Of a stretch of 60,000 bases of DNA, positions 35,866 to 46,008 are shown in pieces. How positions within the stretch are numbered: position 1 is the first letter of the stretch; the number at the start of each line of letters is the position of its first letter. The notes under the pieces are model-generated. The model saw only the letters and a program-made list of their open reading frames with translations, searched no databases and had not been told where the DNA came from. The DNA comes from Branchiostoma floridae (taxonomy: Eukaryota > Chordata > Leptocardii > Amphioxiformes > Branchiostomatidae), in contig NC_049987.1 in assembly GCF_000003815.2 (NCBI RefSeq), positions 8,297,858-8,357,857 on the forward strand, written 5' to 3'. The position numbers were made by a program, and so were the translations under genes.

Positions 35866-36776
35866 CTCCTGGCGTCAAGTACAAAATACTGTGTTTTGCG
35901 GCCTTACTTAGCAAGGTTCTGCCCAGGCCGTAAAATGTTGGCATTATTTGTGTATGTTTTACGTATATTTTCTACTTTCGTGTTTAGAAACACCCTGTCC
36001 AAGCCCCGCTTCAGATATTGGACGGTTGGGACCTAAGCCTAACGGAGATTTGCCGTTCTACAGGTGTACAAGCTTATTTCGACGTGAACGCCCAAAGTCT
36101 CCATCCTAACGGCATCCACAACCACGTGAACAGCCGGGCGGAGCTGGAGGCGTACGACCCCGCCCTGTACCTGCTCATTCAGGAGATCTTCCCCTGCGGA
36201 AATACTCTCACCAAGCGCTGCGATCCAGGTAAGGCTACGGGCACAATTGCACCGGTGCCCGTAGGGCGGGCTGTAGCCCCGGCCAAGCCCCGAAGCTACA
36301 CGTTTGTTTGTGGACTGTTAAATACCGCAGGGGTAACTCTCGGTGTGCTCAAGATTATGGTATGATACTAGTATGGTGTGATTTTGGTTTATATTTGTTA
36401 CCATGTCCCGGGTTGATATTAATTTATTTCACCGGGAAATTTTCTGGCTTCGAGGCCAGGCCGTGGCAAGACCCCTCATGCGCAGATAATCACACAGGTC
36501 AATCCCGTGTGTTCTAGACTTTATATTCAGGCTGTTGTCTCTCAAGTGATCACTTATCTTGCACGCTACCGGAAAGGACTTCAGTACTAAGGACGGGACC
36601 GTCAAAGCTATTTCTATAACATGACGTTGGATATTTTCCAGGTACATTGTGCATACCGAACATACTCCTACGAGCGTAAACTGGAACTAGAGTATAAGGC
36701 CAGATTGAAAGTGTCATCTTGATAAATCCTTTATTCTCCAGACTACCAGAACACCAGCTTCCGGTTCAACTGCTGA
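25133..36776 (+). CDS. Secreted zinc metallopeptidase with two ShK domains (389 aa)
   Basis: The nine exons are 25133-25199, 29641-29760, 30627-30806, 32001-32122, 33184-33351, 34015-34148, 34920-35098, 36064-36228 and 36742-36776. All introns are GT-AG with consistent phases (1170 nt). Residues 1-20 are a signal peptide. Exons 2 and 3 each encode one six-cysteine ShK domain (about 25-60 and 65-102), both with CGYWAGIGEC. A Gly/Thr/Asn-rich linker follows (about 103-121). The catalytic exon carries HEFSHG (His273, Glu274, His277) and IEEYFAEG (Glu319 or Glu323 as likely third ligand), a gluzincin-like zinc site. Upstream, FNTRARGLGATVSRPVS and downstream HPNGIHNHVNSR and AYDPALYLLIQEIF complete the domain, which ends in a short exon finishing NTSFRFNC and TGA. 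ShK modules commonly accompany extracellular proteases in invertebrates. The substrate is unknown and the exact family name uncertain. Intron 1 carries a mariner and intron 6 an exon-end repeat array. Confidence 0.9.
25895..27130. repeat. Degenerate long tandem repeat inside the mariner
   Basis: Four or five diverged units share, in order, AGGTAGACAGGAAAT, GGTCATAATCTTGAATGATG, GGCAAAT and ATATCAAGG.CACACACT. Unit starts lie near 25925/25965, 26483, 26770 and 27026 (roughly 250-500 bp apart). Non-coding. Confidence 0.65.
27466..27875. repeat. 24-bp minisatellite, about 17 copies
   Basis: The unit is GGGAATGCAGGCTGAATGTAGGTC. A variant with TCTGGAATGCAGTCTG recurs every few units, showing a higher-order pattern. 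Because 24 is divisible by 3, frames stay open on both strands and give eight-residue repeats (FPTYIQPA or CIPDLHSA types on the minus strand). No start context or flanking exon supports coding. Confidence 0.9.
28130..28680. repeat. Diverged direct duplication (about 455-bp offset) inside the mariner passenger
   Basis: TTGGATTAGGTGCAAGAAAG at about 28132 recurs at about 28589. Both copies continue with AAACAGTTGGTTCTT and a T-rich tract ending near TCCACTATAC. Confidence 0.6.
31440..31800 (+). mobile_element. LINE C-terminal fragment (frameshifted)
   Basis: Conceptual pieces EHRRALVNF, ISDHALPIESGRHNRTPLND and a C-x2-C...H...C segment (CKFCDHLYVEDETHF) are followed by NAMCKYVSMCFKKRE-like sequence. 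They match the carboxy-terminal zinc-finger-like tail of LINE polyproteins. At least one frameshift and a stop interrupt it. It lies in intron 3 of the metalloprotease gene, same orientation. Confidence 0.6.
32164..32375. mobile_element. MITE with TACTGTAAAT ends
   Basis: Left end TACTGTAAATGCATTTAATT, right end complementary ATTTCTGTATTTACAGTA. The interior has repeated TTCGCGGTGG arms and a hairpin GTTCGCGGTG...CACCGCGAA. Non-coding, in intron 4 of the metalloprotease gene. Confidence 0.7.
32765..33115 (-). mobile_element. tRNA-derived SINE (minus) split by a foldback insertion
   Basis: Reading the minus strand: GGTCCTGGGTTCATATCC (B-box-like), CTCGAGAAAGGCACTTAACGC, then an interruption (about 32826-33047), then CTTTTCTCACTTCACTCAGG and GGGTAGGGCCGACC. 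The order matches the SINE body at 17.7 kb, so the foldback inserted into this SINE. Confidence 0.6.
32826..33047. mobile_element. Foldback element with tRNA-like centre
   Basis: Left arm GTGGTGTTCAAATACCGCC..GACAGCGATAG and right arm CTATCGCTGTC..GCGGTATTTGAACACCAC are complementary over about 70 bp. The centre, read on the minus strand (about 32925-32998), carries CCCCGGGTTCGATTCCCGGG, a strong T-arm/B-box. A loose A-box region GCGGTCATGATTGGTAA sits about 15 bp upstream. A functional tRNA is unlikely because the acceptor stem does not pair convincingly. Confidence 0.6.
33455..33648. mobile_element. Near-perfect foldback MITE (about 75-bp arms)
   Basis: Ends ATACCCCCTCACATTAGGC and GCCTAATGTGAGGGGGTAT. 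The arms continue through CGATCGGACGACGAGT, GCGAGCT and CTAAATTACGAGGAGGCA with few mismatches. The terminal motif resembles that of the element at 54014-54835. It sits in intron 5 of the metalloprotease gene. Confidence 0.85.
34087..34705 (+). repeat. Tandem copies of the exon-6 end plus splice donor
   Basis: The last roughly 40 nt of exon 6 and its donor (TTCAGACAG|GTGATC at 34149) recur downstream. Copies are at 34279 (TTCAGACAGGTGATCTAGGC), 34428 (TCTGATAGGTGATCTAAGC), about 34543 (AGGAGATCTATGC, donor GT mutated to GA) and 34698 (ACTACAGACAGGTGATCTATG). Spacing is about 130, 149, 115 and 156 bp. Between copies, CTCCG/TTGCCCCTG..GCGTCACCAAA also repeats. This is an intronic array seeded by an exon-intron junction. 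Confidence 0.75.
34743..34768. repeat. Palindrome CCAAGGAAGTT...AACCTCCTTG
   Basis: Short hairpin of the same family as 5256-5338 and 7323-7351, in intron 6 of the metalloprotease gene. Confidence 0.45.
35545..35870 (+). mobile_element. LINE reverse-transcriptase fragment, catalytic block missing
   Basis: VICLPQGTVLGPLIFISVIN (RT block) is followed by RRWKFV, then directly by MDLNSLDQWASTRKMKLHP, QCKAMHVVF and IVGQPL. Both pieces are standard in CR1/L2-type RT domains, but the segment that should carry the catalytic aspartates between them is absent and the frame changes. It ends in a (TTGA)n tail at 35837-35868, typical of such 3' ends. In intron 7 of the metalloprotease gene. Confidence 0.75.
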
Positions 36777-36868
36777 GGGTCGTCGTGGTGATTAACGCAG
36801 GTCGTTAATATTAGATGTGCTACCCGCATCCGGGGTATAGATCTCGTTCTCAGGGTATTGTGAGTACA

Positions 36869-36883
36869 AATAAAAGAAATAAA
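36869..36883 (+). terminator. Poly(A) signals of the metalloprotease gene
   Basis: Two overlapping-range AATAAA hexamers (36869-36874 and about 36878-36883), 93-105 nt after the TGA ending at 36776. Confidence 0.6.
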
Positions 36884-36884
36884 A

Positions 36885-39800
36885 GACTTGTTGGCTCTGA
36901 TATCATGTTTTGTTGTCTCAATTCCTGTTGCAACGTTTACGGTGCCTGTTTTGAAAATGTAGAAATATCGTGTTTGACCCATCTTGTTTTTCTACAGATG
37001 ACATCTATAAAATCTAAAATCTAAAATCTTATTTTGGCTGTATAAAAGTTACCTGTGCTAAGTCAGAAAATGTGCCAGACACCCATATATGTTGATTCTA
37101 GAAATAGCATGTATAATTCTACCAAGGTTTTACATTGCAAAGCAAGAAACCTAGATATTAACCAATGTTTTCATGAGAGCAACCATTAAACTCTACAACG
37201 TTCTAAACGTAGGACGTGCGTCGCAACGTTGTTTGCCTGAACTCTAAAATTGCAACAACACTCGTCATGAAATGGTCTTTACAAGCCATAAAACATAAGC
37301 TCGACTGGAAAAATAAACGGTAATAAATTTCATAACACTAATTTTATTATTGATTATTGAGTATCCAAAAATACCAACATATCAAAGTACCAAAGGTCAT
37401 TTAAGCTGGCAATAACTTTTGAACCAACCAGTCAAAGATCAAAATTCAACTCGTGCAGAACAGATAAAAATTCCTCTCTAATACTAAGTCGGATGGACAA
37501 GGTTTTCAAAGCGTATCTGGAGCGGACTTTGAGTGATTTCAGACGGAACAGATCGTCGTCCGACCTTTTAATATCAAGTCTTTATCTTGCGGCTCATTGT
37601 GCCCTGTATTTTGTGGTTGTTTTGTGTGTTTAGGGTCTGGCTGCTTGTTTGGTTATCTTGCTCTTAATAGTTATAACTTGCTTGGTTTTGTGTCTGCCCG
37701 ATTGGTTGGTTAAGTGGTTGGTATGTATATCGGTATTAAGTTATTGCGTTTGTTGTCGGTGGGTTGGTCAGCCAAATGATTGCGCAGCTCGTTGGTTCGC
37801 TGAGCGCCTTACTTTGTTGGTTGAAAAGTTGATGGTGGATCTACTACCTGGTGACCGTCGTCACTTGTGATCTATCCACAAGACCCTTTTCTTTGTTGCA
37901 ATGGGTGTTTTCAACGTTAAATACAGGTACGTAGTTATCTAAGCAGATATTCTGTGTATTTTATATTTCATCAGTTTTTAGAAATTTTTTTTTACAATAC
38001 GCATGTCTGTCAATAGCAGCCATGCTAGCGAACGGGTCAAAGGTCAACTTGCTTACACGACAGAACAAAGTCCGCGCATCCTTATATACGCCGCAGAAAT
38101 CAACGTTTTTATTCACAGTTCTCTACCGAATCCAGTAGCCGCGCTCTCAGGCATCAATACGGGGTTTACCACGTCGCTTCCCCGTCCTGTGGCTGCCTTG
38201 TACCCCTCCGTCCTACTGAGCCTGGTGCTCGACTACTGGGTGTCACTTACACCTGCTGTGGATACCTATCTACGGGTGAACGTTCAGCCGATTCTTCAGG
38301 TACATAGGCCAAAGGCTAAATGATTCCACCCTTTTGAAAAACAGGCTGTTTTCGAGTGCACTGCACACGACATACATACACAGATTAGATATATTGGTGT
38401 GCATTAAACTTGGGACAATATGTTGAAGATCTGTTTGAATCCTTGGTTTGAATGTATTCTTTGGGGGTAACAGATATAGGTTGTGTAAGGAGAAAGTATG
38501 CTGCATTTTGTTAACAAACAAGAACACTCTTTACTTTTGGCTTCGTAAATTGACCTAATTGCTTTTAACTGTATTCTGTAACTCAATCAGCAATATTAAC
38601 ACATGAGGATATTTTGTATTTTGCAAATGTATCTGCGTCAGAAGAATACTAACTTATTCACGAAGGGTTTGTTTTGAGTGCTGTTTTTTTGTGAGAGGGA
38701 CGTTTGTCAGCCTGATAACTGGGGAAGGCATGGATGGATTGTTTTGATATTTGGTATGTGGGTAGGGTTAGACATGACAAAGGAATGGTAGGAATTGCGT
38801 TACGGCAGGGCGCTCTAGCGGAGTGTTATTATACTGCAGCAGAACTTCCGGTTTTGATTTTTTTTTTCGGGACATGTTTGGGTGATGATTTTTAAGTGGT
38901 AAGTAGCTGTATAAATGAATAGTAAGGTGTGTAAGTTTTGGCCACTTAGGGGTTTTGCTGGGGCGGTGAAAGTCATTCTTGTGTTAGGTTTTGAGAAGGA
39001 ATTATGGAAGCAGGGGTCGATGGATCGGAATGACTGTAGGTATACAGATAGCTTAGGTAGTGATGTACATAATTGTATGATTATTATGCAAATTAGGAGG
39101 TAATTAGCAGAATGCAATAGGTATGTGTGCAAACCGTTGTAGGGTACGTGTCTGTGGACAGAAAATCTCATGAACGGCATGACAGGTTGATCTGATATTT
39201 GGTATGTGGGTAGCTCTTGAGACAGTGAAGAAACGTACGTGGCGTTTTATCGTTTAGTGGCTTTTGACGGTTTTGCCGGGGATGTTTGTAGTTGGAAAAT
39301 AGGTCCGGCAGTAAACCAGTGTGGCTATATTTGGGTGTAATGGCGTAATGGTTCTATATTTGGGTACTGACGTAATGCTCATGCCCAAGCCGACTGCAAT
39401 GGTTATATGTTGGTTGTTACGTCATGGCGATGTAATGCTTAGGCGTTCATGTGATGTGGTTTGGTTTGGTTTCTGTCAGAAGAACTGGTGGTCTGATGGA
39501 AAGATGGTGTTCACAAGAAGAGGTGGAAAGTCGTTGGAGAAGAGGAGGGCACTGAAGCGAAAGTGCATGAGAAAGGTAGGAGATCTGTTAGTGTAAGCAA
39601 GCACTAAGGTGAGACGTAGAAGTATAAGGTGCTGGAAGTCTGTAGTTATTTTGAATGTGATAAAATGTCTAGGGGTCTTAGCGTGATACAAATGTGTTTG
39701 TAATGTTGGAGACGTAATGTCACTACAGTATGGAAATGCATGTCCATACATATAAGGTATGAAACAGAGACATTTACACGTGACATCGATGTCTTTATTG

Positions 39801-41900
39801 ATGTGTAGGAGCATTTCTATGTCCAAAGGTATCCGTAGAAAGTTCAAAATTTGGCTTCCCTCGCGGCAAATTTGTCACTTCGATGATTGGCACTTTTCCG
39901 AGCATCTATAAGGGACGCTAAGTATGGCGATTACGCAATAGTGGTTTATATTTAGGAGTTACGTCATTCTGCGTGGGCTGCAGCTAGTTGTGCATGGGCT
40001 CCCCACAGGAAGTGACCCCAAAAGTCATAGTTGCGCAATAGAGGACAGCACGACTTATATATACCAGACGATTACAAGACAATGGTACTATAGGGACAGT
40101 ACATTATACATGATGGGGTGTAAATGTTTCCTATAAGATTTGATAATCTGTAGATTAAGGGCAATGAATAAGGGCAATGGTGATATTGTTTACAGGGCCC
40201 TATATTATACGTTTTAAAAGGGTTGTACATGTAACAGTTACTACCGGTACAATACATTGTTGAACAAAGCAGGGTTTGTTTTTCACAGTAACTTTTAGTC
40301 ATTGATGAGATTGTTTATAGGGATTGTACATTAGACATATAGGATGCACAATGTAGTGGACTTCATTGCGAAACAAAGAATGCTACATCATCATTGTTGC
40401 AAGCAACAAGTCGGCAATAATGATCTGTAAAGGGGGCTGTACAAAGAAAAACTATAATTTATAATATCACTTTGTAGAAACGTCCATGCAACGTATCAAG
40501 TCGTCAATATTGACAATATTGATCCGTCAACCCTTCCCTTGTTATTACCATCTGAATGGGTCTTTCTATTGCGTACGCGCGGAAAACTTGCTGTCAATTC
40601 CGGGAATTTTTACCAATCGGACATACTAGTACACAACTCAGTTAGGCTAATATTTCTCTCTTTGTCAGCTAGAGTCCATTCCAAGTCATCGTGCGGATGT
40701 TTGTTGTCATTGTTAAGAATTGATTTTAAAGTTTTGAATCTAGAATCGACATTTGATACTTCAGAAATATTTTCAACATTATTTCAATTTTATAAATATT
40801 TCCCCGGTCCTGTAAAACTTTGGAAATATTCATGGTGTGGAATTAGATAGTTCTAATGGTTTCTAAATAATGATAACAGCATTCTACCATTATTTACCAT
40901 TTTCTACCATTTGTTGTAACATTTTGTAAATGGGTCAGTGGGCTGGGAAGATAGCAATTCACACATCCTTGCAAAGTATGGTTGGGTGTCAATGCAGCAA
41001 TGACCCACCACAAAGGATCCACCAGTGCCCAGCAGTGAAATCTAAAAATATACAGAGGCAACAACATGGCTTACTTTTATGGGGGCAATTAACTAATTTT
41101 ACCATTTGGCAAAGTTTAAATGTGAAAGAATCACACAGAAGTTTCACAATTATTCTAAAAAATATTTTGCACAGTTACTTTCAAAATGTTTCTAAACTAT
41201 TCAAATGAATTCAAATAGATGAATATTTTCTTGGTCAATTTTTAAAAAGATCAATTATTGTGGCTTAGATATTCTTTTATTCAACATAATTCAACGACTT
41301 ATTACAAATATCACCTAATATAAAATCCTCATGGTGACTTGGAATTGACTAATGTGTCTTATCTTTGAGTATCTGCTATTTTGAAATGAAGTAGGCGTAT
41401 AATTTGGGTACCTACTGGCTGGCAAAATACACCTAGTTATTATTATTAATATAAACTGTCCTCATTATTTATGCAAATTAGCCCCTGATTTGCATGATGA
41501 AAATTGATTATGTAAGGCATCTCCAAAGCTATCTCACTCACTCGCTCGCTCACGGCCCATGACAAAAGCTATCTCCATTCCAAATACCATGACAATCTGT
41601 CAACGCAATGATACAGCTACATAGGCGCGAAAAAAGTTGTAGAATTCCGAGAATTTTTGCCAATCGAACGTATCATTTTCTGTAAGGCTAGCCCCTGAGA
41701 TGTCTATAAAAAACACCCTCCAACCACCACACCCTAGCCCATTTCACGAAGGTTGAGTTCTACGAACGCTTGTTGTTTATGTAAGAATCCACAACATTGT
41801 GTTTACTTGCGTGACACTTCTAATCACCTCCCCCCCCCCTCCCCGTTCGCACAGATTATGACGAAGCTATAGTTTTACTATCTTTCCTGCGCTGTGATTG
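36885..41900. other. Intergenic, no gene recognised
   Basis: No exon with a recognisable domain. Seen: a diverged direct repeat around TGATATTTGGTATGTGGGTAG (about 38745-38765 and 39192-39212), and a second one sharing CCGRGAATTTTTRCCAATCG (about 40600 and 41648). These look like dispersed or tandem non-coding repeats. Confidence 0.45.
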
Positions 41901-43130
41901 GCGATGCCCATATTAGGCGAAGACCCAATCCTAAATAAGGGCAGGATAGACTATTCACTATGCAGTTTGACGGACTCCTCCCCACAGCCGGTTCGTCGAC
42001 GCCATGGCTGCGGAAACACAGAAGATCCACAGAAAGACTGCCAGCAGGTTTTCGGGGTGTAGAAGAGAGACCGAGTATTTACCTCGTTTTGCGTTTCCAG
42101 GGAGTATGGAAGATTGCCCTTTTAGCGTCATGAAGATTTCGTATTTTATTTTGCTTTGTGAAACTGCGAGAACTTGTTGCTGCGTAGGGACGAATGTGAG
42201 TTGTCTGCGTTTTGCACGTGTATCGCTCTTTGTCATGCTGAGGTCCATTCTTCTCGCAGACACTGGCGTGCCGGGCATTGTGTATGGGTTATGGAAGAAA
42301 GCATGCCTCACTGCGAGAATAGACGCTTATTTTGGGCGTTTGTTAGACATCACAGGTATATGCAGTACTGTCTGGCAGAACGTCGACGGAGAAGGCAAGT
42401 CACACCGCCGGCACGGCCGACCCCAGCATGACTGACGCAGCAGCCTTGTGAATGAGCCGCACGTTTCATAGCACTGCAGAGCACCAGTAACACTGTTTTT
42501 TGACAGTGAGACTCACCAGGGCAAGTCTGCGATATCTACGACCTTCTGGGAACGGGTAGGGAAACTTGCCGACAACAGAGAAGATAGAGTAGTTCCCTAC
42601 GGGCGTAGGATTTACAAGCCAAGCAGGTACGCAAGGTTTTGAGCTCGCCGCCATTTTTTGGCGTCTTGTGGAATTTTCCATTTTGATTTGTCTCCCTACG
42701 TTGGCTGTTTTTCTAGTGGATCTCTCGGCTGTTTTCTTTCTTGTTCCTTCATGATTTTATTTTCCTGTTTTTCCCCTTTTGTATGATTATGGTGTGTTTT
42801 GTTGGTCAGCAACTATTCTGTCGTTCATTTCGTTTAGCGACTCGTAATTTGCATATGTTTGCGCATCGCACATATTTCGCGTGCGCAGGTGTGAGTGATT
42901 CTATTTGGTAAAATAGGCTTGGTATAATTAATCTTTTGTTGTCTCATTTGAGTTAGGTATGTTGATACAGCTGAGCCACCGCCAGGGCTGCCGTTTACCC
43001 CGTCTTTTCGCCATAGGAGCCTTTGTGAAGCGGTACAACGTTGTTCCAGTTTGCGCACGCTCGGAGCAGCGCCCGACCTTTTTTATCAAGAAAGAGTCGG
43101 AGGCTTCAACTTATCACTGGTAGCGCTATG
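41900..43130. promoter_or_regulatory. GC-richer, possibly promoter-like interval
   Basis: GC and CpG content is above the flanks. It includes a GCCGCCATTTT motif (about 42648). Candidate outward-facing first exons lie on both strands (minus 42517-42681; plus ATGG|GTGAGT at about 43124). No downstream exons could be linked, so this is only suggestive. Confidence 0.25.
42517..42681 (-). CDS. Possible first coding exon, unknown product (weak)
   Basis: ATG at 42681, then 55 codons ending at CTTGCCCTG|GTGAGT (donor GT at 42516-42515, phase 0). The peptide starts MENSTRRQKMAASSKP and continues with Pro/Tyr/Phe-rich sequence (KFPYPFPEGRRYRR). No domain is recognised and no following exon could be placed with confidence. 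It could be chance. Confidence 0.22.
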
Positions 43131-43544
43131 GGTGAGTTACGTTCTTTGAAAGGCTTTAGACAGTATTTGGTATAGTTTTTTGTCTGCCTATCACGTTTTG
43201 TGGAAGGAGTCGAACGTATTGCCTTTTTATATTACGTATTTTCCTGTGTTTTTCTCTGTATATTTGCTTTGTTTAATTTTGAAGTTAGGTTCGGCGATTC
43301 TGGGCATTGCATTTGGTGGACCAGCCAGCATTCAGCAACCCGAAAAGCTGAGGGACCAGGCCTCAAGACGCTCGGACAGCTGTCAACCACTGCGGCAGTT
43401 TTCCCAAGGTGTGTCCTATATCTCAGCTAGAGGTTGTTATCTTGTTGCTCGTCAGGTCGGCAGACAACCTCGGGTTTGTAGCGAGATTTCAGGTGATTTG
43501 ATTTTTTTTTTTTTCTGAGCCGATTTGCTTTTTTGTTGGGTTTG

Positions 43545-45600
43545 TCGCTTGACAGGTTCTTGGACAACCCTAGGTAGAAAAAAGTGTTTGCAGTTTTTTT
43601 GTTTGGTTGGTGTCATGCAATAGTTTGTTGGACAATTGAACTGTTGGACAGTTTTTGTTTGTTGTTGTCGTACGACATGCTGTAAACAACCCCAGAGAGA
43701 TAACAAGACTGCTGGAAAGTTTTGTTGTTGTTGTCATGCGACAGGTTGTTGGACAACCCCAGGTAAGTAACAAGACTGTTGGACAGTTTTGTTTGTTGTT
43801 GGCATGCGGCAGGTTGTTGGACAACCCCAGGTAAGTAACAAGACTATTGAATAGTTTTGTTTGTGGATGGACGACGGGTTGTGGGACAGCACCAGGCAGG
43901 TAACAGGACTGTTGGACAGTTTTTGTTTGTTGATGTACGACAGTCTGTGGGACAGCACCAGGCCAGTAACAAGACTGTTGGACAGTTTAGTTTGTTGATG
44001 TACGACAGGCTGTGGGACAGCACCAGCCAGGTAACAAGACTGTTGGACAGTTTGGTTTGTTGATCATATGATGTACGACAAGCTGTGGGACAGCACTAGG
44101 CAAGTAACAAGGCTGTTGGACAGTTTGGTTTGTTGATGTACGACAGGCTGTGGGACAGCACCAGGCAAGTAACAGGACTGTTGGACAGTTTGGTTCGTTG
44201 ATGTACGATAGGCTGTGGGACAGCACTAGGCAGGTAACAAGGCTGTTGGACAGTTTGATTTGTTGATGTACGACAGGCTGTGGGACAGCACCAGCCAGGT
44301 AACAAGACTGTTGGACAGTTTGGTTTGTTGTCGTGCAACAGGCTGTGGGACAGCACCAGCCAGGTAACAAGACTGCTGGACAGTTTGGTTTGTTGATGTA
44401 CGACAAGCTGTGGGACAGCACCAGGCAAGTAACAAGGCTGTTGAACAGTTTGGTTTGTTGTCGTGTGACAGGCTGTGGGACAGCACCAGGCAAGTAACAA
44501 TACTGTTGGACAGTTTGGTTTGTTGATGTACGACAAGCTGTGGGACAGCACCAGGCAGGTAACAAGACTGTTGGACAGTTTGGTTTGTTGATGTACGACG
44601 GGTTGTGGGACAGCACCAGCCAGGTAACAAGACTGTAGGACAGTTTGGTTGGTTGATGTACGACAGGCTGTGGGACAGCACCAGGCAAGTAACAAGACTG
44701 TTGGACAGTTTGGTTTGTTGTCGTGTGACAGGCAGTGAGACAACGCCAGGTAGAGTAACAACAGTGTACGACAGATTTTGTTTGCTGTTGTCGTATGACA
44801 GGTTGTTGGACAACCCCGGGTAGGTAACAAGACTGTTGGACAGTTTTGTTTGTTGTTGTCGTGCGACAGGTTGGTTAGACAACCCCAGAGAAGTAAAAAG
44901 GCTGCTCGACAGTTTTGTGACGTGTGATGTCGTACGACAGATTGTTTAGCAACTCCAGGAAACCAACAAGACTGTTGGACATTTTTTGTTTGTTGTTGTA
45001 GTGCGACAGGTTGTTAGACAACCCCAGAGAAGTAAAAAGGCTGTTAGACAGTTTTGTGGGTTGTCGTACGATAGATTGTTTAGCAACCCCAGGTAAGCAG
45101 CAAAACTGTTGGACATTTTTGTTTGTTGTTGTCGTGTGACAGGTTGTTAGACAACCTCAGAGAATTAAAAAGGCTGTTAGACAGTTTTGTGTGTTGTTGT
45201 ACGACAGATTGTTGAGTAACCCCAGGTAAGCAGCAAGACTGTTGGAAAGTTTTTGGACTAGAGAAGTAAAGAGACTGTTAGACAGTTTTCTGTTATCGCA
45301 TGATACGTTGTTACAAATTTGTTACCCAGGTGTTAGTGGTTGGTCGCACGACAGGTTGTTAGACAAGCCTAGGTAGGTAACATGGCTGGCGGACAGTTTT
45401 TTGTTTTGTTTGTTATGCGACAAGTTTGTGGGACAACCACAGGTGGAGGATAAGACTGAAGGACAATTTTTGTGTGCTATGGAGCCGTACTATTAGTTAT
45501 TGGACAGCTTCAGGCTGATAACAGGACTTGGTTTTCGTTCGGTTTGTTACTTGACAAGTCGAGGGACAACTCTAGGCTGATAGAGTTGGTCGTGCGACAG
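43545..45600. repeat. 65-bp satellite array, about 30 units
   Basis: The plus-strand unit runs AACAAGACTGTTGGACAGTT, TGGTTTGTTG, ATGTACGACAGGCTGTGGGA, CAGCACCAGGCAGGT. The period is 65 bp (for example 43968 to 44033). Units at the 5' side carry CCCCAG|GTAAGT, a perfect splice-donor consensus. The array degrades toward both ends and runs close to the assembly gap at 45809. Long minus-strand open frames here (up to 244 codons) follow only from the repeat and are not genes. Confidence 0.9.
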
Positions 45601-45808
45601 GGCAGCCACGCGTAGGGAATAAGAATAATACAGTTTGGCTTGCTGACTACGACAGGTTTTGGTTAACTTCGTGATGATACATACCGAGACTATCCGATAC
45701 TTGGTGAGGTGTGTGGCATTGCAGATTGTTGATGGACCCCGTGTAGATAACGAGAACGGCAAGCAGTTTTTAACGCGATGAGAAAATATCACAGAAGCAC
45801 GAAGTCGG

Positions 45809-46008
45809 NNNNNNNNNNNNNNNNNNNNNNNNNNNNNNNNNNNNNNNNNNNNNNNNNNNNNNNNNNNNNNNNNNNNNNNNNNNNNNNNNNNNNNNNNNNN
45901 NNNNNNNNNNNNNNNNNNNNNNNNNNNNNNNNNNNNNNNNNNNNNNNNNNNNNNNNNNNNNNNNNNNNNNNNNNNNNNNNNNNNNNNNNNNNNNNNNNNN
46001 NNNNNNNN
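45809..46008. other. Assembly gap (200 N)
   Basis: Exactly 200 N, a placeholder size. It follows the 65-bp satellite, the likely cause of the break. Confidence 0.99.

Noticed and set aside
42004-42435. 143-codon plus-strand frame with an arginine-rich end in the alternative frame
   Set aside because: Neither frame shows a known domain; considered a Harbinger nuclease N-terminus but similarity is only compositional.
43987-44882. Minus-strand open frames up to 244 codons
   Set aside because: They arise from the 65-bp satellite being stop-poor in all three minus frames; no start context, domain or splice structure.
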